DNA from: Pholiota molesta
Lineage: Eukaryota > Basidiomycota > Agaricomycetes > Agaricales > Strophariaceae
NCBI GenBank assembly: GCA_014925825.1
Contig: JACGCK010000088.1
Span: 124,001 to 188,000, forward strand
DNA length: 64,000 nt
Reading direction: 5' to 3'
Position numbers and translations under genes: made by a program
Shown: in pieces, positions 21,301 to 33,094 of the stretch
How the letters are laid out: every line of letters starts with the position of its first letter
Numbering within the stretch: position 1 is the first letter of the stretch
The notes under the pieces: model-generated
The model's input: only the letters and a program-made list of their open reading frames with translations
Told to the model about the DNA's origin: nothing
Databases searched by the model: none

Positions 21301-22200
21301 CCTATGGAATTTCTTGGGTGACGTAAACGCAGAAGCTCACGATGAGCGCAGAGGATTCGTAAACGGCTTCGAGGCGCTCAAGTGGGCGATGTACTATGCG
21401 AACAAGAATAACGTCAATAAAATCGTCACTTAGTTCGGCAAATGCCAAAAGGCAAGGGAAAAAATGGAACCGGACGTACTTGCTCGCCCTGATAATAAAC
21501 CAAATGCCCAATATTGTCCGTCAGGAACCACCCGCCCTTCGTGAAGATCGCGTCGGCCTCGTTCCAGCCAGGGTTGTTATAGTAGACCTTCGTCAGCGCC
21601 GGCCTTTGTGGAGCCAGAAATATGCACCATGGATGCGAGGTGGCTGGACTGGGGCGGTGAGCACGCTTATCGTGGCCGAGCGAGCCTAGGCCGTTGACGT
21701 GGAGGGCGCGGATGAGGGTCTGGCATCCCACTGCCCAAGATCCCCCGTCTGGAACCACCCGTCCTTCGTGAAGATCGCGTTGTCCTCATTCGAATCCGGG
21801 CGGTTGAGGTAGCCCTTGGTCAGCGCCGGCCCACGGATGAGGATCTCGCCGCACTGCGGGAGCGGTGCGAGCGCGGGGCGCGAAGAGGCGCAGTTCGCGC
21901 CTGGGGACGTGGAGGTGACGTATCCAAGGCTGGTACGCTTGAGGAGCTTTGATTCGATGCAGGGCAGGCGCACATCCCGAACTCTGTGAAGCCGTAGTCT
22001 ACTTACAAAGAGTGTTAGTTCGTTCGTACATTAGAAGGAGGTACTTCCAGTTCTGACGTACCCCATTCGCAGCGCAATCGATTGCGCCACCCATCGCATC
22101 CATTACGTTCTTCAAGCTTCAATTGACAATGACCCGGTTCATCTCAGGGAAAGCGCCTGTGAAGCCGGAGGTGTGCACAATACATGTAATGGTGTCTAGG
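21301..22200 (-). pseudogene. Adenylate-forming (AMP-binding) enzyme remnant, cassette A
   Basis: Minus-strand fragments in order carry hallmarks of the ANL superfamily: IVHTSGFTGAFPE (phosphate-binding A3 motif, about 22180), VDYGFTEFG (A5 YGxTE, about 21995), GEILIRGPALTKGYLNR and DGWFQTGDLGQW (A7 TGD, about 21740-21860), and a second partial GGWFLTDNIGH copy near 21500. These enzymes activate carboxylic acids as acyl-adenylates. Frames break between motifs and A7 is repeated, so this is a rearranged pseudogene. It points against the dioxygenase and NACHT genes. Confidence 0.8.
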
Positions 22201-22639
22201 CTGGGGAGGCAGTGAGCAGGCAGTGAGTGAGTGTGCTCTCTGGCTTGTCACGGAAGGTCGTTAAATGGCGCAGACAAAGGTTATGGAGATCCCGCTGAGG
22301 CCGCGCTGAGGCCGCGCTGAGGCCTGAGGTTAGAGGGAGCTTATTTATTTGAAGAAGGGAGAGCATAGGGTGCCGTTGCAGCAGGGAGTAAGGCGAAGAT
22401 TGCGACATTTCGTGATAACTCGCGAAGAGATATGTCGTGGATAGAGGATGGATCCGGCGACAGTCGTCGTCGACTCAGTGATGCGACGTACACGATCATG
22501 TGACAACTCACTGTGATGGAACGAACCATTTGATTCCTCCTACTTAGTACTTTAACTTAGCAGTGTGTTTGCTCGCCAGTTCAACGTTCAAGAGGTACGT
22601 ACAGCTTTTCCCCGGCTATGCGCCACGCCTAATAAACTG

Positions 22640-23110
22640 CAGGTCTTGGAAAATCCATCAGGCACATCTTGCCCGAAATCTTCTTCCATCGTACCCTCGG
22701 CCTCGTCCTGCGCGGCTTCTCCGAGGCCTTGCACTTCGGCTACGACTTCTTCGTCCTGCGTTATCCTCGTCGACAACTCTCGATTACTCCCGTGAGGACG
22801 ACATCCCCACTTACGTCGACATCTCCTCTTACGCTAGTGGCCGTCGTTGCATGCAGGGCCCCCGAGAAAAGATACAGCATTGTGCTCGCCCGTATCAAAC
22901 ACCTGACCGAGACCCACCCGCTCAAAACGGTGGACGCGGCAGCATATACGGCGGACGATCGGGTGTTCTATGGATATTGGTATCATCTCGCTCCTTGTGC
23001 TGCAGATGCGGTGGGGCCGAAGCGTCGCGGATTGGCAATAGCTTGCGAGTGTACAACGAGCCAGCGTCCTGAGCCAAGGGTCTGTGATACATATGTATTC
23101 CGTCCTTTTA
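22640..23110 (+). pseudogene. TauD-like dioxygenase remnant B1
   Basis: Matches exon 2 of the intact gene at 16425: LGKSIRHILPE parallels LGKSFGHISPA, then LGLVLRGFSEALHFGYDFFV, SYASGRR, RIKHLTETHPLKTVDAAAYT and finally DTYVF at the exon border. Several frameshifts occur, and the iron-binding HxD is lost (VFYGYWYHLA region). Confidence 0.85.
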
Positions 23111-23184
23111 ATATCATTCGTACCCGCACCTTACGCTACCACCTTCAGCTTTGGTGCGGACTCGCTGTATCGACTATTTACAGG

Positions 23185-23515
23185 TCCCCAAGGTCCATTC
23201 GTCACATCTTGCTTGGAACCTTTCCCCTCCCACCCTCGGCCTCGTCCTTCAAGCACGTAAACTCTGGCTGCGGTTTCTTCACCCTACGCACCACCCACGT
23301 TGACAGCTATTCTCGCGAGGACAACATCCTCGTTTATGCCGGTGTGTCGTATTACATCAGCCGCTGTCGCGGCGCCGCGAACGGTCTTTGATCGTGCTCG
23401 TGCACATCAAGGACCTCACCGAGACGCGCTTGCTGAAGATCGATGCGGCCGCGTACACGACGGACAAGCAGGTGTTCGTGCGGACATCAGCGATATTCCT
23501 TGGCTGTTCATCCTA
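23185..23515 (+). pseudogene. TauD-like dioxygenase remnant B2
   Basis: A second partial copy of the same exon: FPLPPSASSFKHVNSGCGFF, VDSYSREDNILVYAGVSYYI, then after frame changes HIKDLTETRLLKIDAAAYTT and DKQVF. No metal-binding site remains. Confidence 0.8.
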
Positions 23516-24260
23516 TACAGCCGGATATGCAGTACCACCCTGACGAGGCGAAGTGGAAGACACTTACCGCCAGGTGACTGGCAGAGGATTCGCGACCTTG
23601 CAAAGACGTGTCTCTCCCCGAGGGCTTTCCTCAGAAGCTCGCGTCGCCGCTCGTATGGGAGGAGAAGGACTGGAAAGACCCATCGCAGAGGGAGTGCGCG
23701 CTCTCCGCTGAGCAACTGAAAGTGATCGACGATGCTGTGAAGCACTACAGCGGTACGCGCGACAGTGAAAGCTATTCTTCATCATGCGCACCAACCATCC
23801 CGTCGACGCCTACTCCCGCGAGGACAACATGCTCATCTACGTCGCCGTGTCCTCCTACGTCGATGGCGGCCGCTGCGTGCAGGCCTGCGGCGGATGGTTT
23901 GGGATCGTGCTTGTGCACATCGAGGACCCCAGACGCAGTTGCTGCGGGCAATCGGGCGCGCCCGCGCATTCGACAGACAAGCAGTTGCACGATGGCGGTG
24001 GAGGGTGGTGTGTCGCGTATCAGCAGCAGCGCGCGGGTGTACAGCAAGCCTACGAAGACGCGTCGTGATCTTATCGAGAGGCTGTTCGAACCATGGGTCC
24101 ACGATACGTATGTATTCTGTTGCTTCTGGATCTCGTCATCAGCCGCAGTCCATATCCCACGATAATACATGCCTCATGTTCGGCGTACGTCTCTCGCCCG
24201 TTCCTCTTCTGGTGTGCACATCATCATCCAATACGGGCGGTGCATCTTCACCTTCCGAGT
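23516..24260 (+). pseudogene. TauD-like dioxygenase remnant B3
   Basis: A third partial copy, beginning with the end of exon 1 (YHPDEAKWKTLTAR, then a stop) and SLPEGFPQKLASPLVWEEKD. A short exon-2 portion follows: VDAYSREDNMLIYVAVSSYV, GGVSRISSSARVY and EPWVHDTYV. The segment with HxD is deleted. Traces of exon 3 (FGVRL...) follow to about 24250. Confidence 0.85.
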
Positions 24261-24605
24261 AGATAGACTCTATCGTAGAACCCCCAATGTCAGAAAGCTA
24301 TATTTATGGAGATAATACCGGCAAAATGTTCGTCAGCTACTTACTTCAAGTTCGGCCAATTAATTCACACTGCATAGATTTGACAACGTGAGGTCGGAAG
24401 ACTAGGCAGTGTCGAATAACCCATATTCAGGGCAGTGTAGTGGATAACTTCGAAGGCGATGCCCCAGCAGATAAGTACTCAAATGACACAGCCTCATTCT
24501 GGCCTCATTGCAGCCTCATGGCAGTGGGCATTAAACACGAATACTAGCCACCGACAAAGGCACTTGATTTCCCCCACCACTTCCCATAATCCATTCATTC
24601 CCAGC
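24261..24605. other. Intergenic, cassette B spacer
   Basis: No gene. It contains short matches to the cassette A/C spacer (GGCAGTGTCGAA). Confidence 0.45.
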
Positions 24606-26753
24606 TAGTTCGATCCCACTCGATCGGCTTCGAAGAGCTACGTCGTGGACTGACTCCAATATTCGATTCAAGGAAGCACGGTGACGACTCAAGAGTAAGC
24701 GTAAGCGAACAACAAGGGGCGAGTACCAGCGTAAGTCAGCCAAGGAATGAAGAACACTAGGCCAACATTGACGCGAGCATTGACAGGAAAGATAATGGAA
24801 GGTGAAATACCGTGGCAACGAGAAAGCACGGTTGGACAGCCACAGGGACATATCACCGACGGTAATTCGATTGGGAATGCGATGTTCAATGGGAATATGG
24901 CCATCTACGGGGGTAGATTTGTGCAAAACAATGTCGCGAGGAGGGACAAAGGTTCGTGGATTATTAGCAAAGGTTGACGGGAATGTATTCATGTCCACAA
25001 ATACTCAGATGGGTTCACGCTTCTCCGCGAGCGAGTCGCATCCTCTGCCTTCCATAACTCTGCGGAGCGCATCGATCCTGCCAGATGTCACCCCGAGACC
25101 CGGGTAGATGTTATGCGGTTGATATACAATTGGCTCGTCCAACAAGGACCACGGATTCGATGGCTTCTGTGGCTGAACGGCGCTGCAGGCGCTGGAAAAT
25201 CTGCGATTATGCAGTCCATCGCAGAACGCTGCGTCCTCGCAGCCATAGCAATCGCCAGTTTCTTCTTCTCCAGGGCCGATTTCACTCGAAATAACATGGC
25301 CCCGTTCGTCGCCACACTTGTTTACCAGCTCATCCAAACTATTCCTGAAACCTCTGACGACATCATTCTGACTATCGAACGCAACCCACTCATCTTCGGA
25401 CAGTCCCTAGAATCTCAGCTACAGCAACTCCTTATACAGCCGCTTCTTCGCCTGCCGGAACATTTGCGACGCTTACTCGTGGTCTTTATCGATGGTCTAG
25501 ATGAATGCGATGACCATGCTCACCAATCTAACTTGCTTAGGGTCCTAGGCAATATCTCGAGTGGAAGGAACATCCCTGTCATATTCCTCATCGCCAGTCG
25601 CCGAGAGCCCCAAATCGAGGCTGAATTCTGTCAGGACCAGGTCGCGGATAATCTTAGAACGATCCCACTAGACGATATCCAAGCTTCTGACGACATCCGA
25701 CGATATTTGAATGCGAAATTCAAGGAAATCAAGGCGACTCACCTACGAAGAAGCTTCCTCTCCCCCGACTGGCCATCATCCGCGGTTATCGAGCAAATTG
25801 TTAGGAATTCTTCGGGACAGTTTATATATGCCTCGGTTGTCATAGGTAACATATCATTACCGCATGCCCATCCTGCGATCCAACTAGAGATCATCAACGG
25901 TATCCGCCCTCGAAATCCATCAGAGAATCTGTTCGCCCATCTCGATGCGCTCTATCAACATATTTTCTCCCGGGTGAAACAACTCGACACTGTACAGAAT
26001 GTTTTGGCTTTCCATCTTATTGACTCATCCTTTTCTAGGTCCTGCACCATAGAAAGTCTCATGTCATTATTCCAGCTTTCTGCTGGCAAGCTGGAAGTCC
26101 TTTTTGCTGACTTAACAGCTCTCGTAGAATGCTCTGTCCATAACCACCAGCCACTAAAAATCCTCCATGCATCACTTTCCGATTTCTTACTGGATGAAAG
26201 CCGTTCTGGGGACTACTACATTAACCTTGATGAATATAGGACTAATCTATTATCCCTGTTCCTGGAGAGGCCGTGCCATCCAATACCGGATCCGCATTCG
26301 TCGACCCCCAATTTGAAGCAGGAATCAGATCTGAATTCGGAAGAACACTCGCGGTTGTGGGCAATGAAAAACCTCCTTAAGGGAGCGAAGGCCTCCGACC
26401 GACTGCAGCGCGCATGCATGAACTTCAATTACATACTCTACAGTGCCGATAGGGCTCGTGCATATTTGCCCTTCATTTCCGGTCTTCTAAATGGCTTGAA
26501 AAAGCTGGTATGCCTTAACACGGTCTATATGCGCAATCAACTCGTTGACACTATGCTATAACAGGATTTTGAGGATCAGGGTCAAGTGTACCGTCATGTC
26601 TTGGGTGTGTTTGCGGCAGAGTTTGCAAAGTACTGGTCCCCACATCATCAAGATTATCTCCATGATTTTCACAAAGAAATCATCAAAAGGGAGATCCCCG
26701 ACCTTGCGGCCTGTACCAATCAATTGATTCGACAAGATAATTTCCAGCTATGA
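24606..26753 (+). CDS. NACHT-domain NTPase (NLR-like), cassette B; start codon uncertain
   Basis: The first exon aligns with those of A and C, but the residue aligned with their initiator methionine is ATC: SIGFEELRRGLTPIFDSRKH. No in-frame upstream ATG was found. One donor unit (GTAAGTCAGCC at 24731) follows, then an exon with GNAMFNGNMAIYGGRFVQNN, a GTTCGT intron, the block IDPARCHPETR, and the NACHT core in an uninterrupted 482-codon frame. Walker A is GAAGAGKSA, Walker B VVFIDGLDECD, sensor LIASRRE. The core exon ends at 26507; the last exon 26565-26753 ends DNFQL. If the start is truly lost, translation might begin at the ATG of NAMFNG or at 25113. Likely a STAND-type sensor NTPase. Confidence 0.75.
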
Positions 26754-26919
26754 CTTGTGCCGGCAATTGCAATTGCGGAATTGTGTGTTCTGGCGATCAT
26801 TTTATCACTTACTCTATGTTTGTTACATATACTCTCTCCGCGAAATGTATTCCCAGTTCATATATTTAATGTATCAAACCCGTGTTTGAAATCCTCCCTG
26901 TCCAAAACCGCCCATCCTT

Positions 26920-27560
26920 CGTGAAAATTGCGTCGGCCTCATCCAAATCCTAGCCCCTTCTCAGCGCCGACCCATAGATGAGGACCTCTGGTGCCTGAAA
27001 AGGCGCTGTTCGCGCCTGCGCACGTAGAAGTGAAGTATCCAAGGTCAGGCCAGTTAGCGAACTTGGACCTCGATGTGGCGTGGGGACGCCGGGAAGGTGC
27101 ACGGAGGCACGACTCGGCAAAACCGTAGATTACGGGGGAGCAGTTCGTTAGGACTGGCATATCATACAGTATTTGAAGGGGTTTTCTGCGTTATCAGCCT
27201 GGGCAAGGAGCGATCAGTTAGGTCCCGGGTATTCTCGGTTCTGACGTACCCTGGATGACAGGAACGACTGCCAAATTTTCTTAGAGAATCATGAGTCTCG
27301 ATGCGCCTCCATTCGCGATCCAAGGAGTTTCGCCACCCAGCGCATGCTTTACGGTCTTCGGTACTGTATTGTCGATGACCCAGTTCACCGAAGGGACAGC
27401 ACGTATGGAGCCAGAGGTGAACACGATGCGTGCAAGGGTGTTTGGGCTGGGGCGGCTGTTAGTGAGTGTGCTCTCTGCGTTGGCGCGGCCGATGGAACGG
27501 AGGCTGTTGATGTGGATCTTTGGATGACGGACGAGGGTTTGGGAGGCGCCGCAGAGGGAA
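26920..27560 (-). pseudogene. Adenylate-forming enzyme remnant, cassette B
   Basis: Minus-strand pieces parallel those of cassette A: RIVFTSGSIRAVPSVNWVID (A3-like, about 27420) and VIYGFAESCL (degenerate YGxTE, about 27130), plus LGYFTSTCAGANSAFSG near 27000. The HINSLRSIGR motif near 27510 matches HVNGLGSLG of cassette A. The invariant TG of A3 and the TE of A5 are altered and frames are broken. Confidence 0.75.
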
Positions 27561-27935
27561 CGAAGACCAAGGTGACAGAAGGTGTTTGGAGAAGGATTTT
27601 GATACGCTTGTGGAGTGGAGAAGAATGGCTAGTTGGCTCGCGAAGGGAATATACGATGAGATGGAAAAAGCCTCTTGCGTATCGCAGTGGATGTATTCAA
27701 CGTTGGCTAGGCTAGTTTACGCGTGACGTCACCCAAACTTGGGTAATCACATGACTCCTCTACAACGTCTTGCCAATGCCACGAACTCTCTCAGATCAAT
27801 CTCAGACTGTGTCTCGTTCGCCATAGCTATTAGCAGTTCTCGTCGAGGTCAGCACAATGTATGCGATAAGCACTGTGGAGACCCATCGAGGCCGCACTAC
27901 GAGCTACCTGCCGACTACCAAGAGATAGACGATCC
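27561..27935. other. Intergenic between cassettes B and C
   Basis: Short frames here carry no motif. The end (YQEIDDPVQHFHG at about 27918) is already the start of the next dioxygenase remnant. Confidence 0.4.
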
Positions 27936-28570
27936 TGTCCAACATTTCCATGGTACGTGCAGCTCTTTTTTTCATATGCACCATGTCTACGACTTTTCGA
28001 CTACAGATCTTGGCATGTCCTACGGGTACATCGCTCTCTAAACCCCCTGCCCACCCATATCGACATCCCGGTTCTGCGCGATCTCTCCGAGGACCTAGAT
28101 ACCCCATGGCGTCTTTGTTCTGCGCACTGACCTCGTGGACAACGACTCTTGTGAGGACAACATTCTCATCCACGCCGGCATCCCCTCCTGCATCGACTGT
28201 TATCGTGGGTCCTCGTAGAAGGGTTTGACATCGTCCTCACGCACATCGAGGATCTGGTCGAGACGTATCCGCACACGGCGCTCAGCTCCTGCACTCCCAT
28301 TTCATCACAACAAAGATCTGGCGCTGACCCGCCCTACGCCCCCCGCCCGCTCCCCTTCTTGCACGACACGCGCATTACCATCCCACCCCCGCCGCGCATC
28401 TTCCCCGGCTGGCTGCGCTGCCGCACTCCGCAGACATCCGCTCTTTACAGAGGCGCAATCCGCGGCGCTCGACGCGGTGCATTTCCTCCCGGAGAACCAG
28501 GCCTGATCCATAGGGCTACGACACGTACGTATACCACCCTCCTCGTCCGCCTCCGTTCCCGCGACTGACG
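27910..28570 (+). pseudogene. TauD-like dioxygenase remnant C1
   Basis: YQEIDDPVQHFHG followed by a GTACGT donor matches the end of exon 1 of the intact gene (LKEIDDAVKHFNG). The rest aligns piecewise: LGMSYGYIA, VDNDSCEDNILIHAGIPS, DIVLTHIEDLVETYP, and an exon-3 piece LDAVHFLPENQA. Many frameshifts; HxD missing. Confidence 0.75.
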
Positions 28571-28589
28571 CTGCCACAGGCCGCAGGTT

Positions 28590-29729
28590 CGGTGCCGGCC
28601 CGCCGCATATGGCCTGCCCGCTCTGCGCACATTATGGTCTAATATGCGCGCGGCGCATCTTCACCGCCCTCCTCGCTCTGCCGCGCTCCTCGAACATCGC
28701 GCCCATCCCGAGGCGCAGACACCAGCGCTCCATGCAGCGCACCTCATTCTAGAGCAGCACGCGCTCGGGAGAGTACAGAGGAGACTCTACCAGTCCGCCC
28801 CTCCCCAAGGACCCAGGCGCGGCTTCTTCGTCTTCGTCCTGCGCACCACATCTACCCCAGTGTCTTCGGCTAAATCGGCGGCCGGCGCGGCGTGCAGGAC
28901 CGCGGCGAGACCGGCGGCGTCGTGCTCGCGCACATCGAGGATTTCACGGACACATCAAGAACCTAATCGAGACGCACCCGCTGCAGACGATCGCCGCGGC
29001 CGCGTATCCGATGGACTAGCAGGTGTTCCACACTGACGCGGGTGATGATATTTCGCTGTCCGTGCTGCAGACGGCGGCGCAGGGCGGCACGTCGCGAATC
29101 AGCAGCAGCTGGCGGGTGGACAACGAGCTCACGGAGAGCCGGCCTGACGTCGTCAAGAGTCTAAGACGCTGTCCGAGCCGTGGTTCCACGATAGGTATGT
29201 ATTTCGTTCCTTTTACTTCTCGTCATTACCTGCACTTCCCATCTCACGATAATACGTAGATCCGGCGCCGACCCACCGTACATGATCCGCTCCTCTTCTG
29301 GCCCGACGCGCACATCCGCATCCAATACGCGCGGCACATCTTCACTGACTTCCTCACGCTGCCGCGCTCCGCGAGACGTGGTGCGCTTCCGCGCGGCGCA
29401 GCACGCGCTCGGGCCGAGCTTCCAGAAGGGCGATATGCAGAGTCCAGCAACAACATGAGCATTTTCAGAGTTCCACGGGCGCGATGGGTTCGAGGGTAGC
29501 CCTGAGCATAAGAGTAAAAAAGTTCTTGCGTTGATTGAATAGGTGACGATTAGTTTGTGCATTCGCGGTTAGACGTCTTTGGCTGCACGACGAGGTGCTG
29601 GCGTGGAACATCCCTGAGCCGCTCGAGCCTATCTGGAAGAGGCTGTACCAGTCCGCGGCGCCCGAGACTGAGCGCTTTCCACCTGAGCCTGAGAACCAGG
29701 ATTTCGAGAAGGGTGCGAAATACGCTTGA
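28590..29729 (+). pseudogene. TauD-like dioxygenase remnant C2
   Basis: It begins with a displaced exon-3 fragment (FGAGPPHMACPLCAHYG), then exon 2 (VVLAHIEDF, HIKNLIETHPLQTIAAAAYP) with an in-frame TAG just before VFHTDAGDDISLSVLQTAAQ, which still has the HxD site. Exon 3 and exon 4 pieces follow. The terminal exon is well kept: WLHDEVLAWNIPEPLEPIWK to GAKYA and stop at 29729. The order exon 3, 2, 3, 4 shows internal rearrangement. Confidence 0.8.
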
Positions 29730-29744
29730 GATGGTCTCTCTCTG

Positions 29745-30187
29745 TAAGACAAGGTAGAGTGTCTATAGTGTATGGTGGGTTTGTATGATTTATATCTTTT
29801 CAGGTTGTATTCTTGACAATCTATTTCAATATCGTTCTTCATATTTCAGCCACTGAGGTTGACCCGAGGTTTCGCACAAATGATGCATGTGTCGCAGGCA
29901 AAAACAGACAGATCAGATAACACAGCCCGAGAGCCGAGAGCAGTGGGAGGATTAGGGCAGTGTCGAACAGCTCAGGCGATTGCTGTAGTGAATAAGTTTC
30001 TCTCGAAGGCAGTGTCATATTTGGCCGTTCGTTCTTAGATCCCTAGTATAAGTATATATATGTGTGTATACCATTTTATCCGAGATAACACAGCCCGGGC
30101 CTCATATTATAACTCATGCATCGGCACTCACACTGGACGACCATCTTTACCTGTTCTCATTTATTCCCTGCCATCTCATCCTCGTCA
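29745..30187. other. Intergenic, duplicate of the spacer at 17493-17928
   Basis: Closely matches the cassette A spacer in content and order, including the AGGCAAAAACRGACMGATCA block and the stretch before the NACHT start. Confidence 0.6.
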
Positions 30188-32614
30188 ATGGGTTTCAGGA
30201 AAGCATTTCATAGTGGATTGGCTTTAATATCTGACCGAAAGAACCGGGCGAATGACGGAAACGGGACCGAACACCTGGAGGCGGATACCGGCGTAAGTCA
30301 TCAACAGAAGGAAGATTGCTTGGTCGACATTGACGGGAGAACCAACAGCGGGCAACAGTCGGGCGTGAAATACCACTTCAGCGAGAAAGAACGCAGCGAG
30401 AGAGCGAACGACAGGAGGCAGATACCAACGTAAGTCAGCAACAGAACGATGATTGCTTAGTCGACATTGAATATTGACCGGAGAACCAACAGCAAGCAGC
30501 AATGGGGCTTGAAATACCATTTCAGCCAGAAAGAACGCAGCGAGGGAGCACGCGACAGGAGGCGGATACCAAGTTCAACGTAAGTCAGCAACAGAACGAT
30601 GATTGCTTAGTCGAGATTGACGGGAGAACCGATAGCGGCTAGCAATAGGGCGTGAAATACAATTTCAGCGAGAAACAACGCAGCGAGAAACAACGGTTAA
30701 TCAACTACGGGGACAGGAAGCTGACGCTAATCCCGTTGCCAATGCAATGTTCAACGAGGTGGGAAAATTGGCCATCTACGGGGGGAGATTTGTGCAGAGC
30801 ATTACTGTCAAGAGTGATAAACGTACGTGGCCCATAAACAGCACTTGACGCGAATGTATTCATGGCTATAATCTTCAGGCGGTTTCGAGCTCCTACAAAA
30901 TCGAGTTGCATCTTCTGCTTTTCATAACTCTGCGCAGCGCGTCGACCCTCCCAGGTGTCATCCCGACACCCGGGTAGTGATCATGCAGGCGATATATGAC
31001 TGGATCATGAAATCAGGATATCGCGACGAATATATTCTCTGGCTGAACGGTGCCGCAGGTGCAGGCAAATCCGCGATCATGCAGTCCATCGCCGAAAGAT
31101 GTGTCCTTGCGGCTATAGCCGTCGCCAGCTATTTTTTTGTCAGGTCCGACTCGACTCGAAATACCATGGCTCCGTTGGCCACTACACTTGCCTATCAGCT
31201 CATCCTGGCTATTCCAGAGACTGCTGACGATATTCTCCTCACCATCGAACGGAATCCGCTCATCTTCGAACAATCCCTGGAAGATCAGTTGCGCGAGCTT
31301 ATTATCCTACCTCTGCTTCGCCTGCCGCCACACCTCCAGCGTTTATTTGTTGTCTTCATTGACGGTCTCGACGAGTGCAACAATCGGGCCCATCAATCGA
31401 ACCTGCTCAAGATATTGGGCAATATTTCAAGCAGAAGAAACATCCTTGTCGTATTCGTCATCGCCAGTCGCCGAGAGTCCCAAATTGAGGCAGAGTTTTG
31501 TCACAATCAGGTCGCGGATATTCTTACTACAATCCCCCTAGACAATATCCAAGCTTCTGATGACATACGACGATATTTGAATGCAAAATTCGAGGAAATC
31601 AAGAACACTCACCTACGAAGAAGGTCTCTCGCTCCCAATTGGCCAACGTCCACGGTCATCGAGCAAATTGTTGAGAAATCCTCTGGGCACTTTATCTATG
31701 CCTCGGTCGTCATAGGTTATATATCGTTACCGGATGCCCACCCTGCGCTCCAACTGGACATCATCAATGGCATCCGCCCTCGCAACCCTTCAGAGAATCC
31801 GTTCGCCAATCTCGATGCGCTCTATCAATATATTTTTTCGCAGGTGAAACGACTTGATACCATACGGAATATTTTGGCTTTCCATCTTATCTACAAAGAG
31901 CTCACGATAAACAGACTTGAGGTGTTATTCGAGCTTGCTGCTGGCGAGCTAGAAGCCCTCTTTGCCGACCTAACAGCTGTCATACAAACCTCCTCCAATA
32001 GTACCCCCAGTATAAAAATCCTCCATGCATCACTTTCCGATTTCTTACTGGACGAAACCCGTTCCGGGGACTACTACCTTAACCTTGATGAATATCGGAC
32101 CGATTTATTATCCTTGTTCCTGGAGAGGCCATGTCCAATACCGGCTCCGCATTCATCGACCCCCGATTTGAAGCATGATTCAGATCTTGAATGGGGAGAA
32201 TACTGCCGGTTGTTTGCGATCTCCATCCTCCTTGAGCAAGCGAAGGCCTCCGACCGACTGCAGCACGCATGCATTAACTTCAATTGCATAATCTACAGTG
32301 CTGACCTGGCTCGCCACAGTTCACACCCAATTGTTGATATTGTAAATAGCTTGAAAAACCTGGTATGCCTTAATACGGTCTCTAAGCGTAATCAGCACGT
32401 TGACGCTATACTATAATAGAATTTCGAAGATCAGGGTCAGGCGTACCGTCATGTCTTTGGCGCGTTTGCTGCAGGACTTGCAAAGTACTGCTCCCCACAT
32501 AATAACGATTATATCAACGTAATTTTCAAGCGCAAGATCGAAGAAAGCCCCGACCTTGTGGCCTGTATCAATCAATTGATTGGACAAGAGTCACAAGACA
32601 GATTCCAGTGGTGA
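30188..32614 (+). CDS. NACHT-domain NTPase (NLR-like), cassette C, apparently intact
   Basis: ATG 30188 opens MGFRKAFHSGLALISDRKNR. Mini-exon units follow, then an exon with ANAMFNEVGKLAIYGGRF, a GTACGT intron, VDPPRCHPDTR, and the NACHT core in an unbroken frame from 30977. Walker A is GAAGAGKSA, Walker B VVFIDGLDECN, sensor VIASRRE. The core exon ends at 32362; the last exon 32420-32614 starts NFEDQGQAYRHVFG and ends DRFQW. One splice path I traced by eye (exon 1, a 71-base exon, a 50-base exon, then the NAMFN exon) stays open throughout, so the gene may be functional. The family is STAND NTPases; target and effector are unknown. Confidence 0.8.
30293..30700 (+). repeat. Exon-plus-donor repeat units in cassette C NACHT gene
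   Basis: Donor-like GTAAGTCA sites lie at 30293, 30430 and 30590. The first two are 137 bp apart, as in cassette A; the third unit is 160 bp because of small insertions. The unit sequence is homologous to that at 18102-18920. Confidence 0.8.
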
Positions 32615-32759
32615 CTCTTCCCAGAATTGCGAGTGCAGAATGGTTCTGGCGATCTTTTACTACTTACTCTATGTAATATGTTTGTTATATATATTTTCTC
32701 CCAATTCATAAATTTAATGTATCAGTGGCACTCACAAAATTCGCTGGTTTGAACCCGCC

Positions 32760-33000
32760 TTTCAAAAGAATGAATGTCCTAAAAGCATTGATATCCGCAG
32801 GCGCCAGAAGTGGGCGCCATTCATGGATGCGAGTGGGCGGCGGTCTGAATCATGACTCAGTACTAAGTACTCGTTGAGCGCGCTCTGTAGCTTGTCGCGG
32901 CCGATGGAGCGGCAGCCGTTGATACAGATGGTACTGATGAGGGTTTGGGTGCAGGGAGGCGCCGGCCTGGGGAGGAAGCTGATATGTTCGATCAGGAGCG
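32760..33000 (-). pseudogene. Adenylate-forming enzyme remnant, cassette C (small)
   Basis: Only the piece CTQTLISTICINGCRSIGRD, followed by KLQSALNEY, survives. It matches SQTLVRHPKIHINSLRSIGR of cassette B and QTLIRALHVNGLGSLG of cassette A. No core ANL motif remains, so identity rests on position and these matches. Confidence 0.5.
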
Positions 33001-33094
33001 TAGCAGACAAATTCCAAAGTAACGGAAGGTGTTTGAACTTCGAAGAAGGGCTTTGATGGGCATGGAGACTGCGATGAATGGCTCGAGAAGGGAA

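Noticed and set aside
32741..32765. tRNA T-loop-like GGTTTGAACCC
   Set aside because: No acceptor, D-arm or anticodon stems could be built around it.
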